A stretch of 64,000 bases of DNA. Origin: Mycoplasma collis ATCC 35278 (GTDB lineage: Bacteria; Bacillota_I; Bacilli_A; Mycoplasmatales; Metamycoplasmataceae). The position numbers and the translations under genes are program-made. Below, in pieces: positions 34,625 to 45,677 of this stretch. The notes beneath the pieces were generated by a model. That model worked only from the letters and a program-made list of their open reading frames with translations. It did not search any database and was not told the DNA's origin. How positions within the stretch are numbered: the stretch's first letter is position 1; the number at the start of each line of letters is the position of its first letter. The stretch lies in NCBI RefSeq assembly GCF_000701825.1, contig NZ_JNJY01000001.1:53385-117384 (forward strand), written 5' to 3'.

Positions 34625-34924
34625 TTAATTCTCCTTTTTTATAACAAAAGCAATTATAGTGTCTTTTTCATAAGATGTAGAAATAATAAAATTTTTATAA
34701 ACATAAATATTATTTTTTTTCTCAATGTTTATTTTATTAAATGAATATTCCGAATTATCGGCTTTAAATATTGCTTCTTTTATAGCTCATCTTGTAGCTA
34801 AAAATTTATTTTTATTTTCTGTTTGCTTAAAAGTTATGATTTCTTCTTTAGAAAGAAATCTTTCTATTGTTTTAAAAGTGATTTTTTCAAATCTTGAAAC
34901 ATTCGTTAAATCTATTCCTACCAT
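34625..34924 (-). CDS. acpS: Holo-acyl-carrier-protein synthase
   Basis: 99 residues, shorter than the usual ~120. Transfers phosphopantetheine from CoA to ACP. Motifs MVGIDLTNVSRF (metal Asp) and FLATRWAIKEAIFKA (Glu/Lys catalytic region) are clear. A TGA Trp sits in the second motif. Starts divergently from recU. Confidence 0.9.
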
Positions 34925-35027
34925 AATATTAAAAAATTATATAATATCTTATTTTTTATTAAAAAAAATATTTTTCATATTTTAGTTTTTTTTTATTTAT
35001 TTTTTTATTTATTAAACATTTTTAACT

Positions 35028-35516
35028 ATGATAACTAAAAATAGAGGAATGATTTTAGAAACATTAATAAATAAAACAATAAAATTTTATGAAGAAAATA
35101 ATGTAGCTATTTTTCATAAAAAAAATTTAGATGTTAAATTTAAAGATGTTGGAAAAAATAAAAAAATTGAAAATGGTGTTATTTTTAAGAAAAGCACAGT
35201 AGATTATTATGGAATTTATAAAGGAAAATTTGTTTGCTTTGAAGCGAAAAGTACTAATGATAATTATTTAGCTTGAAATAATATTAAAGAACATCAATTT
35301 AAATATTTAAAAAAAATTCACCAAATGGGTGGAATAGCTTTTTTTATCATTTTATTTAAAAATACAGATAAATTTTTTTTACTTTTTGTCGAAAATTTAA
35401 TGAATATTAAAAAAATAAAAATTGATTTATTATTTTTAAAAAATAATGGTTATGAATTAGAGATACATTATCCTGGTATTTTAAATTTTATTGATATTAT
35501 TGAAGAAAAAAAATAA
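35028..35516 (+). CDS. recU: Holliday junction resolvase RecU
   Basis: 162 residues. Cuts four-way junctions during recombination and segregation. NRGMILETLINKTIKFY at the start, STVDYYGIYKGKFVCFEAKS (catalytic Asp and Glu-X-Lys) and HQFKYLKKIHQMGGIAFFII are the RecU fingerprint. One TGA Trp follows NDNYLA. Alone on the plus strand between two minus-strand arrays. Confidence 0.93.
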
Positions 35517-35518
35517 AT

Positions 35519-35548
35519 AACCACTATTAAAAAGGTTGTAGTGATTAT
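35519..35548. terminator. Candidate shared terminator of recU and hup
   Basis: CACTA / TAGTG with flanking A/T pairs lies between the convergent recU and hup stops. The stem is imperfect, so the call is tentative. Confidence 0.4.
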
Positions 35549-35553
35549 TTAAA

Positions 35554-35841
35554 TTATTTTTCTTTTTCTTGTAAAACTAATTCTTTTAAAACTTTAGATG
35601 GTTTAAATTTAGGTACTCTTTGTCTTGGGATTTTGAAAACTTCTTTAGTTTTTCAATATGTAGTTTCTCTAGCTTCTTTTCAAATACTTTCAAAAACTCC
35701 AAAACCACTTATACTAACCTTTTCATCTTCAGATAATTTTTCGGCAATTATTTTAACAAATGAGTCAATTACTTCTTCAACATTTTTTTGAGTTTGATTA
35801 ATTCTTGTTGATATTTCTAAAATAAGTTCTTTTTTATTCAT
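35554..35841 (-). CDS. hup: DNA-binding protein HU
   Basis: 95 residues. Nucleoid histone-like protein. MNKKELILEISTRINQTQK, VSISGFGVFES and IPRQRVPKFKPSKVLKE (the DNA-grasping arm tip and base) identify HU. Two TGA Trp codons in the arm region (ESIW, TTYW) are unusual for HU. 17 nt after der. Confidence 0.92.
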
Positions 35842-35857
35842 TTTTTCCTTACTACTA

Positions 35858-37156
35858 TTATTTTTTATTTTTTAGTATAAATTTTATAGGAGTACCAGTA
35901 AAATCAAAATATTCTCTTATTTTATTTTCTAAATGTCTTAAATATGTAAAATGTGCATACTCTTTATTGTTTACGAATAAAATAAAAGTTGGTATTTTTC
36001 CTTCTACTTGTTTAATAAAAGATATTTCTAATTTTTTTCCTTTTAATGTAGGTGCTGGTTGCACTATTTGAATTTCAATAATAGCTTCATTTAATAAATT
36101 TGTTGAAATTCTTTTTTCTAAATTCTTCTTTACTTCTAGTATTGTTTTTTTTAAAGTGTTAATTCTTTGAGAATACAAACTAGAAATAAATACAATGGGA
36201 GCTCATGCAAGAAATTTATATTTTTTTCTTATTTCTTTTTCAAACTCAATCATTGTTTTAGAATTTTTTTTAATTAAGTCTCACTTATTGATAACAATTA
36301 TTATTGGTTTATTTAGTTCAAACGCGTATCCTGCAAGTCTTTGATCGAAATGACTTAATTCATTCGTAGCATCAATAACAAGAAGTGATAAATTAGAATT
36401 TTCAAGTGATAACATAGCTCTCATCAAAGCATAATGTTCAACCGATTCTACTAATTTAGACTTTTTTGTTATTCCAGCCGTATCTATAATATCAAATTTT
36501 TGATTTTCTAAAACTATTTTTGAAACAATTGAATCTCTAGTTGTTCCGGCTATTGGCGAAACTATTGCTCTTTGTTCGTTGATAAGTGTATTTAATAATG
36601 AAGATTTACCTGCATTTGGCTTACCTATAATAGCTAATTTAAATTCATTTTTTTCTTCTTGTTCAGTGAAATTTAAATTATTTACAATCTCATCTAAAAC
36701 ATCACCAATTCCTTCAGAATGCATCGCTGATATTTTAAAATATTTATCAAAACCTAAAGAATATATACTTACATCCATACCTTTATTATTTTCTAATTTG
36801 TTGCAACAAACTATAACTTTTTTACCAGTTTTTCTTAATAAATTAGCCACAAATAAATCATCTTTATCAATTTCTAAATTTCCATTTATCATTAAAACAA
36901 TTATTTGCGCTTCTTCAATAGCTATTTGTGTTTGAATCCTTATTTGTTCTTGAAAAGGTTTGTTTTCAATTTCAATTCCACCTGTATCAATAATTTTGAT
37001 TGTTTTACCTACTCATTGTACATTTTCATAAATTCTATCTCTAGTTATTCCTGGGGAATCGTGAATAATAGATATTCTTTTTCCTACTAATTTATTGAAA
37101 AAAGTTGATTTTCCAACATTAGGTTTTCCAACAATTGCTACAACATTATTTTTCAT
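35858..37156 (-). CDS. der: Ribosome-associated GTPase Der (EngA)
   Basis: 432 residues with two consecutive G domains and a C-terminal KH-like domain. G1 motifs are [12 protein letters not shown] and [13 protein letters not shown]3 motifs DTGG and DTAG; the second G4 is NKWD while the first reads NKLE. Required for 50S maturation. Several TGA Trp codons. The start overlaps the cmk 3' end by 11 nt; the cmk-der order is typical of Firmicutes. Confidence 0.95.
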
Positions 37157-37844
37157 AAATAATTTTTTCTATTAATTTTGATATTTCTTCAACAACTTGC
37201 ATCATTGTCATATTACTTGAATCGATAAATCAAGAATCTGGCGTTTGATGTAAAGGATCGAATTCACGATTTTGATCAAGATAATCACGTTCTTTAATAG
37301 CTAAAAATACATCTTCATAATTTTCTATTATTCCTAATTCTTTATTTTGTTGAACTCTTCTTTTAGCTCTTACTTCTGGAGATGCTCATAAAAATATTTT
37401 CACTTCAGCATGAGGAAGAACTGAAAAAGTTGTATCACGTCCTTCCATAATAAAACCTTTATCTTTTTTTGATAAGTTTTTTAAAAAGTTAACAATTTGT
37501 GTTCTAATTTCTTTATATGTAGCAATGATACTAGCGCCTTGAGAAACAATATCTGTTCTTAGTTTATCAGAGGGATTTTCTTTATTTAATAAAACTTCTT
37601 TATTTTCATTTAATGTTATTTTGTCCATGTTTCAATTTTTTAAAACAAAATCTTTATTTTTAATTACATTTAAATCATTTTTAAACTCTGAAAGAAAATA
37701 AAAAGCAATTGTTCTATAAAAAGTACCCGTGTTTACAAAAATAAAATTATATTTTTTAGCTATTTTTTCTGAAATAGTTGATTTGCCCACACCTGAAGGT
37801 CCATCAATTGCTACATTAATTTTTTTCATTTTTTTCCTTTTCAT
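37146..37844 (-). CDS. cmk: Cytidylate kinase
   Basis: Up to 232 residues. Phosphorylates CMP/dCMP. P-loop [49 protein letters not shown] and RAKRRV are family motifs. Two in-frame ATGs (37842-37844, MKRKKM; 37827-37829, [10 protein letters not shown]); the second fits the usual N-terminus, the first is reported. Three TGA Trp codons. Overlaps the preceding hypothetical gene. Confidence 0.93.
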
Positions 37845-38220
37845 ATTTTTGAATTTTTATTTTATTAATTCTTTCTTTTTCTTTAATAAAAAAATCAAAA
37901 TTAAATTCAATTTCTTCAAAAAAAGAAAAATTCTTTTCAAATTCTTTATTCAATTTTTGAATTTTATTTTTTAAATCAGGAATTTTTCACTTTTCTAAAT
38001 GGATTTTATTTATAGTTAAAGATTTTTGAAAATCATTTATTATTTCTTCAGAATTTATAATTTTTTCATAATTGAAATCATTAATGTTTTTTGTCAATAA
38101 TTCCAAGTTATTTTTTTTAGCTTTATCTTTATTTAAAAAAGAACTATAAAAAAAAGATAAACCATAAATAGCTTCTCTATATTTTTTTCATTTATTAAAA
38201 CGTGAAACCTTTAAATTCAT
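37816..38220 (-). CDS. Uncharacterised 134-residue protein
   Basis: I do not recognise a family. The protein is Lys/Asn/Glu-rich and largely helical in character, with [20 protein letters not shown] near the start and a long charged C-terminal half that could form a coiled coil ([20 protein letters not shown]). No signal peptide or membrane segment. Two TGA Trp codons confirm it is expressed-like rather than chance. It lies between the DnaI-like gene and cmk and overlaps cmk. A TATAAT box lies 8 nt before its ATG. Confidence 0.75.
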
Positions 38221-38251
38221 ATTTTTTTATTATATATTAAAATTAATTTTT

Positions 38252-39097
38252 TTACTCTGTAAAAAGTTCAATTTTTGAAATATCTTTAACTATTGAAACA
38301 AACCTTTTAACTACTTCGGGACTTATTTTCTTTGTATCTGATGAATATAATTTAAATAAATCATCTTGCGAATAATTAGATGAAAAATAAGTGTTTTTAT
38401 TAAACTTATGTCTATATTTTAAGATAGGAGTAAGTAACGAATTTAAAAATCAGTTGTTGTGTGTTTCAGAGCCTAAATCATCTAAAAACAAAACATCTAC
38501 TTGTTTAAATTTTTCTATTATTGGAAAAAATAATGAATTTTTGCCTATCATATTTTTAAATGCAAACGAAAATAAATCGCTCATATTGATAAATGCAATA
38601 GTTTCATTATTTTTTCTTGCTCTTTCGATAGCTATAGCTTCTAAAATTAATGTTTTACCTTTTCCTGTTTCACCACATAAATAAAAAGAACTTTTTAAAA
38701 TATCAGATGATTTTAATAAATTTTTAATAGCAGAATTTTTAAGTTTATCAATAACTATTTCTATTTTATTATCGAAATTAATTTCTGTTATTTCTGTTAA
38801 TCAAAAATTGTTTTTAAATGAAGCTTGTTTAAATTCGTTGCTTAATGAAATAACTTTTTTTAATTTACCATCTTCTTGCCTTTTAAGATAAATAAAGTAC
38901 TCAAATCTTCTTTTAAACATTTGTATGAATGTCGAAATATTTTCCAATACTTCATCATAAGTTATTTTTTCATCATCAATCATTTTTTTCGTTCTTTTAT
39001 TTTCGTATATTTTTTTTATTATTATTTTTTTATAATCTTCATTTTTTAATTGATTTTCATCAAATAACGAATTTACATTCAAATTATTAATCTTCAT
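38252..39097 (-). CDS. dnaI: DnaI/DnaC-like helicase loader
   Basis: 281 residues. AAA+ ATPase that loads the replicative helicase. Walker A CGETGKGKTLILEAIA, Walker B VDVLFLDDLGSE, sensor region TYFSSNYS and a C-terminal VVKRFVSIVKDI arginine finger area. The N-terminal ~100 residues would bind helicase. TGA Trp codons at two sites. Overlaps the DnaB/DnaD-like gene by 11 nt, a pairing seen in Firmicutes (dnaB-dnaI). Confidence 0.88.
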
Positions 39098-40043
39098 TTA
39101 TAACTCCGCTAAATGTTTCATCTAAAACTCTTCTTTTTTTAGGTTGAGAATTATTAAAGACATTAGAAAATTTATCGTTAACGCTTTCTAAAACATTAAT
39201 TTGGTTTTGGTTTTTATTTTTTCTTTGTTTATAAATTAATGTTTCGCTTAATTCAATTTTTATTTCATTTGCTAAAATTACATTTTTATTTATTAAATCT
39301 TGAGCTATTTTTTTAAAATATGAAATAGAAATGTGATTATTTCCATCTGATAAATAACAAAATTTTAATATTTCATTTATTGAATCTTGAGATAATTTAT
39401 CTAAAAATGTGTCTACAGCTTTAACTAAAGAAGGTTTTGCATCTTTATTGGTGAGAGTTTTTAAAAAATTAGATGTATTTAACACTTCTTTTTTTGAATT
39501 ATTTGTGACTTTTGTTTCACTAATAATAAAATTATTTTCGTTTTTATTTTCTAGAATATAATCTTCTTTTTTAAAATTACAGTTAAAAATTTCATAAAAT
39601 TTTTTGCTTATATTCTTAAAATTTTTTTTAATGATATTAACTTCATCATATTTTGATAATAATTTTTTAAATTCATCTTGTGAAATTTTTTCTTTTATTT
39701 GGGAATTTAGCAAACTATTTTTTAAAAATGAAGAATATTCAGATGGTTTTTGCAATACAATATAAAATTCATTATTTTCTTGGTCAAAATATGTTTGAAA
39801 TAAAGAAACGGCTTCAAGAGTTGATCTTGTTTCTATTCATTCTTGTTCTGAAATTTTCAATTTTTTTAAAAAAGTTTTTAAATTTAATTCAAAAATTTTA
39901 AAATTATTTTTTTTAAATTGATTATAAAGATTTAAATAAACAACAAATGATGTTGCGCCTATAATAGGTAAATAAAAATCATTAATTATTTCTAAATCAA
40001 ATTCAGATATTTTTTTAGACACTTTTACATTAAACTTTTCCAT
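39087..40043 (-). CDS. dnaB: Replication initiation protein, DnaB/DnaD family
   Basis: 318 residues. Matches the Firmicute DnaB (helicase-loading, membrane attachment) family rather than the helicase: an N-terminal winged-helix-like region (FDLEIINDFYLPIIGATSFVVYL) and a DnaD-like C-terminal domain (SQDSINEILKFCYLSDGN, ISISYFKKIAQDLINKNV). The ATG at 40041-40043 (MEKFNVKVSKK) is preferred. One TGA Trp. Works with the DnaI-like protein directly downstream. Confidence 0.8.
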
Positions 40044-40089
40044 AATTACTCCAATAAAATTATTAAATTTTGTTAGTGAAATTATTCTA

Positions 40090-40638
40090 TTACATATCAA
40101 ATGCTTTTTTAAAAAAAGTCACAAAAAAGTTTTCTTTATCAACATCTTTCCACATTATATTAACAGTAGGAACGCCTACAATTCCACTGTTTAAAGAGTT
40201 ATTTATATTTTGAATTTTTTTATCGACACTTTTAGAATTTATATTTTTTTGCCTTTGTTCTTCAGGTGTTATTAAAACAAATATCTTGGTAAAATATTTT
40301 GAAAAATCTAAATTTGCTCCTTTGATATTTGCTATTTCAACAAAATCATACTTATTATTTTTTAAATGCTCTTCTAAAATTGGGTAAACTAATTTCTCTA
40401 TAATATTAATATTGCTTTTATCTTTTAAAATAAATTCTCTTAATTTATTTTTATCAACTTCGTCATGATTTATAAAATCTTCGCCCAATTTTTTTTTAAT
40501 TTTTAAATAACATAAGTTATTTTTTTTATAACATTCTTTTATAAAATCATCGCAATTCAAAACTTTATAATTATATTTAGCAATTTTATTTAATAATGTT
40601 GTTTTCCCTGAGCCATATTTACCTGTTATCGCTATCAT
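40090..40638 (-). CDS. coaE: Dephospho-CoA kinase
   Basis: 182 residues. Last step of CoA synthesis. P-loop AITGKYGSGKTTLL, then VLNCDDFIKECY and a C-terminal adenine-binding region. The middle part is diverged from typical CoaE, so the family call rests on the P-loop, the DD motif and length. Overlaps the exonuclease gene by 20 nt. Lies among replication genes, as coaE does near polA in many Firmicutes. Confidence 0.8.
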   Translation of the reverse strand: MIAITGKYGSGKTTLLNKIAKYNYKVLNCDDFIKECYKKNNLCYLKIKKKLGEDFINHDEVDKNKLREFILKDKSNINIIEKLVYPILEEHLKNNKYDFVEIANIKGANLDFSKYFTKIFVLITPEEQRQKNINSKSVDKKIQNINNSLNSGIVGVPTVNIMWKDVDKENFFVTFFKKAFDM

Positions 40639-41515
40639 TTAAAAAAGATTTAATTTGAGATAAAACTTTATTTAAATTTAATTTAACTAATAAATTTTCG
40701 AGCTCTTGGGAAAACTTTAAATCAATTTCTATCGCTTTTAAATCATAAATACTTGGTGCATCAATTAATAATTTTGTTAATTTTTGGCACAAATAAGCTT
40801 CTTCTTTATAACTTGTAAACTTAAGTTGTAATGAAGGGGTTAAGTCATTTAAATTATTATAAATATTGTTTAAAGAAAAATATTTTTTTAAAAGTCTTTT
40901 AGCTGTTAATTCACCTATACCATTTATTCCTTTTAAATTATCTGATTTATCGCCTACCATAGATTTATAATCAACTACTTGAGAAGGTTGAATTCCTTCC
41001 ACTTCTTCAAAATTTTTATAATTTTTTATAAAAAATTTGTTTTGTTTTTTACACAAAATAGAAGTATTTTCATCTACTAGTTGTAATAAATCTTTATCAT
41101 CCGATCAAACCATAATAGCATTATCTTGTTTATATTTATAATTAAAACTAGCAATTAAATCATCTGCTTCAAATGTAGGAATATTTTCATATTTAACATT
41201 TAATAAACTGAGGATTTTTTTTATTCAATCAAATTGAGTTCAAATTTCGTCAGGGATTTTTTTTCTATTACTTTTATAGTTTTCATTTAAATTATGCCTA
41301 TAAGTTTTGGTCGCTGAATCAAAAGCTAAATATAAATGTGTTGGCTTATAAGTTTTTAAAACATTAAAAAGTGAACTAAAAAAAATATGCACAGTATTCG
41401 CTGAAAATTCACTGCTTATTTCATCCAGAAATAAATTTTGTTGCATTGAATAGCTGGCGTAAAATGATTTAAATAATAATAAATTAGCATCAACTAATAA
41501 AATTTTATTTTTCAT
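40619..41515 (-). CDS. Stand-alone 5'-3' exonuclease (PolI N-domain type)
   Basis: 298 residues. Flap endonuclease/exonuclease domain without a polymerase, the usual form in mollicutes; removes RNA primers. KILLVDANLLLFKSFYAS, YLAFDSATKTYRHNLNENYKSNR, FEADDLIASF, WSDDKDLLQLV and MVGDKSDNLKGINGIGELTAKRLL (H3TH) carry the acidic metal ligands. Four TGA Trp codons. Overlaps dnaE by 11 nt. Confidence 0.93.
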
Positions 41516-44426
41516 ATATTTCCTTCAACATTTTATATATAGTATAACCTCTAGAATTTAACATTATTTCAAATTCATATATTTTATTTGCATCAATTTT
41601 ATTTTCAATTATTTGTCAATAACTACTAAAAATGAAAGCAACTATTTGTTTGGAACTATCCATTAGTTCTAATTTAGCCATCAATCTTTTATTTTTATCA
41701 TAAAAAGGGCTGATTTTTAAAACTTTTAGTGGCAGAACATATTTGTTATTATTTTTAAGATCGATTAATCTTGTTTCATATTCATAATTTTTTTTATAAT
41801 TTGTGGTAAATGTCATTCCTAGATAATTTAATTCATTTTTTTGAATTTCTTCAATATCTTTTTCATCGTTTACTTCAGTAAAAATAGCTTCTTTTTTAAA
41901 GGTTTCTAAATACTCTTTTACTAAATTTGGATCTTTATCAAAATCTAAATTTGTTTCTTCATTATCAAAAATATTTAATATTGATTTAATATATTTTTGA
42001 ACTCCAAATTCTCTTAATGAATTAGATTCTATTAAAATATTAATAATGTTTTTAGTTACTTTATTTTCATTCATTCTAATTAAAAAATCTTGCAAATTAC
42101 TAAACTTTTTTTCTTTTCTTATTTCTAATATTTTTTTAGTTGCTACATTTCCTAAACCTTTAATAGTAATTAGAGGAAGAAAAATTTCATCATTTTCAAT
42201 TATTGAATTATCATTAATTTTAAAAAACGCGTTCACAGATGGAGAGTGTATTTTAATATTATATTCTTTTGCTTCATCTATATATTTTTTAATAGCTTCT
42301 TGTGAGCCTCTTGCATTATTTATTAATGATGCGAAAAAAAACAATGGAAACTTGGATTTTAAGTAGGCCATTTTATACGCCAACATAGCATAAGAAATAG
42401 CATGAGCTTTATTAAAACCATATTCAGCAAAATATTCAATATCACGAAAAATTTTTAAAGCTAATTTTTCATCATAATTTTGTTTAATTGCATTAGCGAT
42501 AAATATATCTTTGTATTTTGACATTTCATTTGATTCTTTTTTAGAAATAGCTTTTCTAAAAATATCTGCTTGTGCAAATGAAAAATTAGCTACTTTTTGA
42601 CATATTTCCATTATTTGTTCTTGATAAACAATTATTCCGTAAGTAGATGCTAAAATTGCATCATATTCTTCTGATACTTGAGGCACTGAATTAGTTTTTT
42701 TTCTTTTAGCATATTCATTTATATATTCTATCGGCCCCGGCCTAAATAAAGAAATTACAGACGCTAAGTCTTCTAATGACGAGATACCAACATTTTTTAA
42801 TGTGTTTTTCATCCCTGGAGATTCTAGTTGGAAAATTCCAACAGTTTTTCCTTGTGTTAATAATTCATTAGTTTTTAAATCAAATAAAGGAATATCTTTA
42901 AATGTTAAATTTAATTTATTTTTCTCATTAATTAAATTTAACACTTCATTAATAATTGAAAGATTTTTTAATGCTAGAATATCAATTTTCAAAAAACCAA
43001 AATCTTCTAAATATTCCATAGAAAATTGCGTTTCTAAAAAGTTTTTATCGTTAATTAAAGTGGGTATAACATTTTCAATTTCAGTTTTTGAAATTATTAT
43101 TCCGGCAGCATGTGTTCCGTGTTGTCTAGGTAAATTTTCAATTTTTCTAGCCATGTTGTATATTTTAAAATATAACTCATTTGAATTGATTTTAGCTTTA
43201 AATTTAGCATTTTTTTCATAATTCACTTCTAGTGAAGATGAATCATTAAACATCCTTTTTGTAAGCTCATTAACTTCAGAAACTGGTAATTTATAAACCC
43301 TTGCAGTATCTCTTAAAGACATTTTCGCCCCTAATGTTTGAAAAGTTATAATAGTAGAAAAATTCTCAAAACCGTATTTATTTTTAAGATATAAAAGAAC
43401 TTCATCTCTTCTATCATCAGCTACATCAATATCTATATCAGGCATAGAAATTCTTTCTGGATTTAAAAATCTTTCAAAATATAGATTATATTTTAACGGA
43501 TTGACTTCAGTTATATTTAAAATAAAAGCAATTAACGACCCTGAAACACTTCCTCTCCCTGGACCTACTAAAATATTATTTTCTTTAGCTCATTTTATTA
43601 AATCTCAAATAATTAAAAAATAATCACTAAAATTTAAGTTTTTAATTACATTAAATTCATAGTTCAATCTTTCCATTGTTTGTTTATATTTTTTTAATTC
43701 TGATTCTTTAGTTTTTAAATTTGTAAAAATTATTTTTTTCAAATATTCATCAGAACTTAAATTTTCATCATTGGCAAATTTAGGTAAAAAATTTTCTTTT
43801 TCGGGAAAGATTATATTTATTTCTGAAATAATTTTATTTATTCTATTTATGATGATATCATCAATTTTTTTTACAGGTTCAAATGATAAATATTTATTTG
43901 TGTTAAATTCTTTTTTAGAAATAGATTTTAATAAATCTAAAACCTCTTTTTCTTCATTATTTAATATTTTTGTTTCATTTAAATAAATAGAATTATTAAT
44001 ATTTATATCATTTGTAGAAATATAATAATTTGAAAAGTTTAGTGATTCTTCAGTTTTTGCAAAAATTCCATAATCTGGATGATCAATAATAAAAATATTT
44101 TCATTATAAATTTCGCTAAGTTCAATTTTTTTATCTTTATTAATTTTAGAAACTAATTTTAATAAAAATTGGTACCCTGCATAATTTTTAGCTAATAAAA
44201 TAAATCTATAATCTTCAACATCTAAATCTACTCCAATAATTGGTTTTATATTATTTTCTTTGGCTTTTTTTAGAAAAAAGGGTACTCCAAACATGTTGTT
44301 TCTATCAGTAATTGCCAAAGTTGTTAAATTATTTTTAATAGCATAATCAAAAAGCGAATTTATTTTAATTGTTGATTCTAAAAAACTATATTCTGTATGA
44401 GTGTTTAAATTTATAAATTTTGTCAT
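41505..44426 (-). CDS. dnaE: DNA polymerase III alpha subunit, DnaE type
   Basis: 973 residues. The N-terminal PHP domain (NLNTHTEYSFLESTIKI, AITDRNNMFGVPFFLKKA) is followed by the palm with GPGRGSVSGSLIAFILN and the catalytic PDIDIDVADDRRDEV (three Asp), fingers with FRPGPIEYI and YGIIVYQEQIMEICQ, then helix-hairpin-helix and an OB region. Fairly short for DnaE. Mollicutes pair DnaE with PolC; no polC here. A TATAAT box lies at 44452-44457 and AAAGGA before the ATG. First gene of the dnaE-exo-coaE-dnaB-dnaI-cmk-der-hup array. Confidence 0.95.
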
Positions 44427-44516
44427 TTTATTCCTTTAATTTTATTTTTTAATTATATAAAAAATATAAAAATTGTTTAAAAACTGAAATTGTGTTTTGA
44501 AAAAAGTATAAAAAAA

Positions 44517-44538
44517 ACAATGTTAAAAATAACATTGT
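44517..44538 (-). terminator. Terminator after tRNA-Arg/tRNA-Cys
   Basis: Perfect 9-bp stem ACAATGTTA / TAACATTGT with an AAAA loop, then on the minus strand a run of eight T. Follows the two tRNA genes and precedes the dnaE promoter. Confidence 0.8.
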
Positions 44539-44580
44539 AGAACATTTTTTATATCAATATAATAAGGTGTTTTTTACATT

Positions 44581-44657
44581 TGGCGCGCCCGGAAGGAGTC
44601 GAACCCTCAACCTTTTGGGCCGTAACCAAACACTCTGTCCTATTGAGCTACGGGCGC
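44581..44657 (-). tRNA. tRNA-Arg (ACG)
   Basis: 77 nt with encoded CCA. Acceptor GCGCCCG / CGGGCGC; D arm GCTCAATAGGACAGAGT; anticodon stem TTTGG / CCAAA with loop TTACGGC giving ACG; T loop GGTTCGACTCC. Confidence 0.96.
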
Positions 44658-44658
44658 A

Positions 44659-44733
44659 TGGAGGCGCCAACCGGATTCGAACCGGTAATCAGGGTGTTGC
44701 AGACCCATGCCTTGGCCGTTTGGCTATGGCGCC
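44659..44733 (-). tRNA. tRNA-Cys (GCA)
   Basis: 75 nt with encoded CCA. Acceptor GGCGCCA / TGGCGCC, discriminator U as expected for Cys, anticodon loop CTGCAAC giving GCA, T loop GGTTCGAATCC. One nt upstream of tRNA-Arg. Confidence 0.96.
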
Positions 44734-44764
44734 ATAAAAAATATTATATATTAAACTAGTTTTT

Positions 44765-45565
44765 TTAAGATAAATTTTTTAAAATTTTAGCCACTCCGGC
44801 TTTTTTTCTTTTTTCACCAATTTCATCAGCTATTTTTTTTAATTTATTTGAACCGGATTTCATTGCAATTAATTTACCTACAATACCGCTAGTTGATGAA
44901 TCATTCATTGAATCGCCAATGTGAATTGAATTATTAGCGTTTATATTTAAAAGATCTAAAATGTATTCAGCTGCCTTACCTTTTGTACAATTTTTTTCAG
45001 TTATTTCTATTGCTCAGTTTTTTCCCACAATTTCAGCTTTTAAATCATTAAAAAATTTTTCATTAATTTTTTGATGAATTTTTCTAACTTGTGTTTTATT
45101 TCTGTGAATAATCAAAATTTTATTACTATCATGGGCATTAAAAAATTTATATTTTTTTGCTTTAAAATTGCTAAACAACGAAAATAATTTATTTCAAAAA
45201 AAAGGTCCATAAATAAAAATAGATGAATTAGCAACAAAAGATGCTTTTCACTCTTTTACAATTTCAAAAACCTGATTAACTAACGGATAAGATATTTTTA
45301 GATCTTTAATTAAATTAAAATTTTGATCATAAATTTGACTGCCATTTTGACAAACTGTAAAACTAGCGTTTACTGTTTGAGCTATTTTTTTAACTTCTAA
45401 ATTAAATGATCTTCCAGTAGAAATTATTACTTTTCCTTTTTGCGAAAATTCTAGTACTGCATTTTTATTATTATCACTAATTTTTGCTCATTTGCCTATT
45501 CCTACATCTAGTAAAGTGCCATCTAAATCTAAAAATAGTGCTTTAACATTTTCCATTTTGTCCAT
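44765..45565 (-). CDS. Cof-type HAD-family phosphatase
   Basis: 266 residues. HAD motif I LFLDLDGTLLD with the nucleophile Asp, motif II VIISTGRS, and motif III/IV KGKAAEYILD with HIGDSMNDSS, plus a C2-type cap between them; this is the Cof subfamily acting on sugar phosphates or flavin phosphates. Substrate not predictable. Seven or so TGA Trp codons hide it under the standard code. A second ATG lies three codons in. It precedes tRNA-Cys by about 30 nt, so the tRNAs may be co-transcribed. Confidence 0.9.
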
Positions 45566-45604
45566 TATACACTATTTTCTATTTAATAAAAATATTTGAT
45601 TAAA

Positions 45605-45633
45605 TTTGTATTTTAAATTTAAAAATGTATAAT
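45605..45633 (+). promoter_or_regulatory. Candidate promoter of the ZIP transporter gene
   Basis: TATAAT at 45628-45633 with a weak -35 (TTTGTA) 17 nt upstream, in the 112-nt divergent gap. Confidence 0.5.
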
Positions 45634-45677
45634 ATAAATTGTATATGATTAATTAACTTATATGTAGAAAGAAAAAA

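Noticed and set aside
34152..34628. 158-codon plus-strand frame opposite plsC
   Set aside because: Antisense of a well supported gene; hydrophobic content is a by-product of AT-rich Lys/Asn codons read backwards.
42046..43221. Two plus-strand frames opposite dnaE
   Set aside because: Antisense shadows; dnaE is intact on the minus strand with catalytic motifs.
41505..44426. dnaE and many other genes appear broken into pieces by TGA
   Set aside because: Not pseudogenes: pieces stay in one frame and TGA falls at Trp positions (for example S14 KKASW and L2 PLTPW), so genetic code 4 applies.
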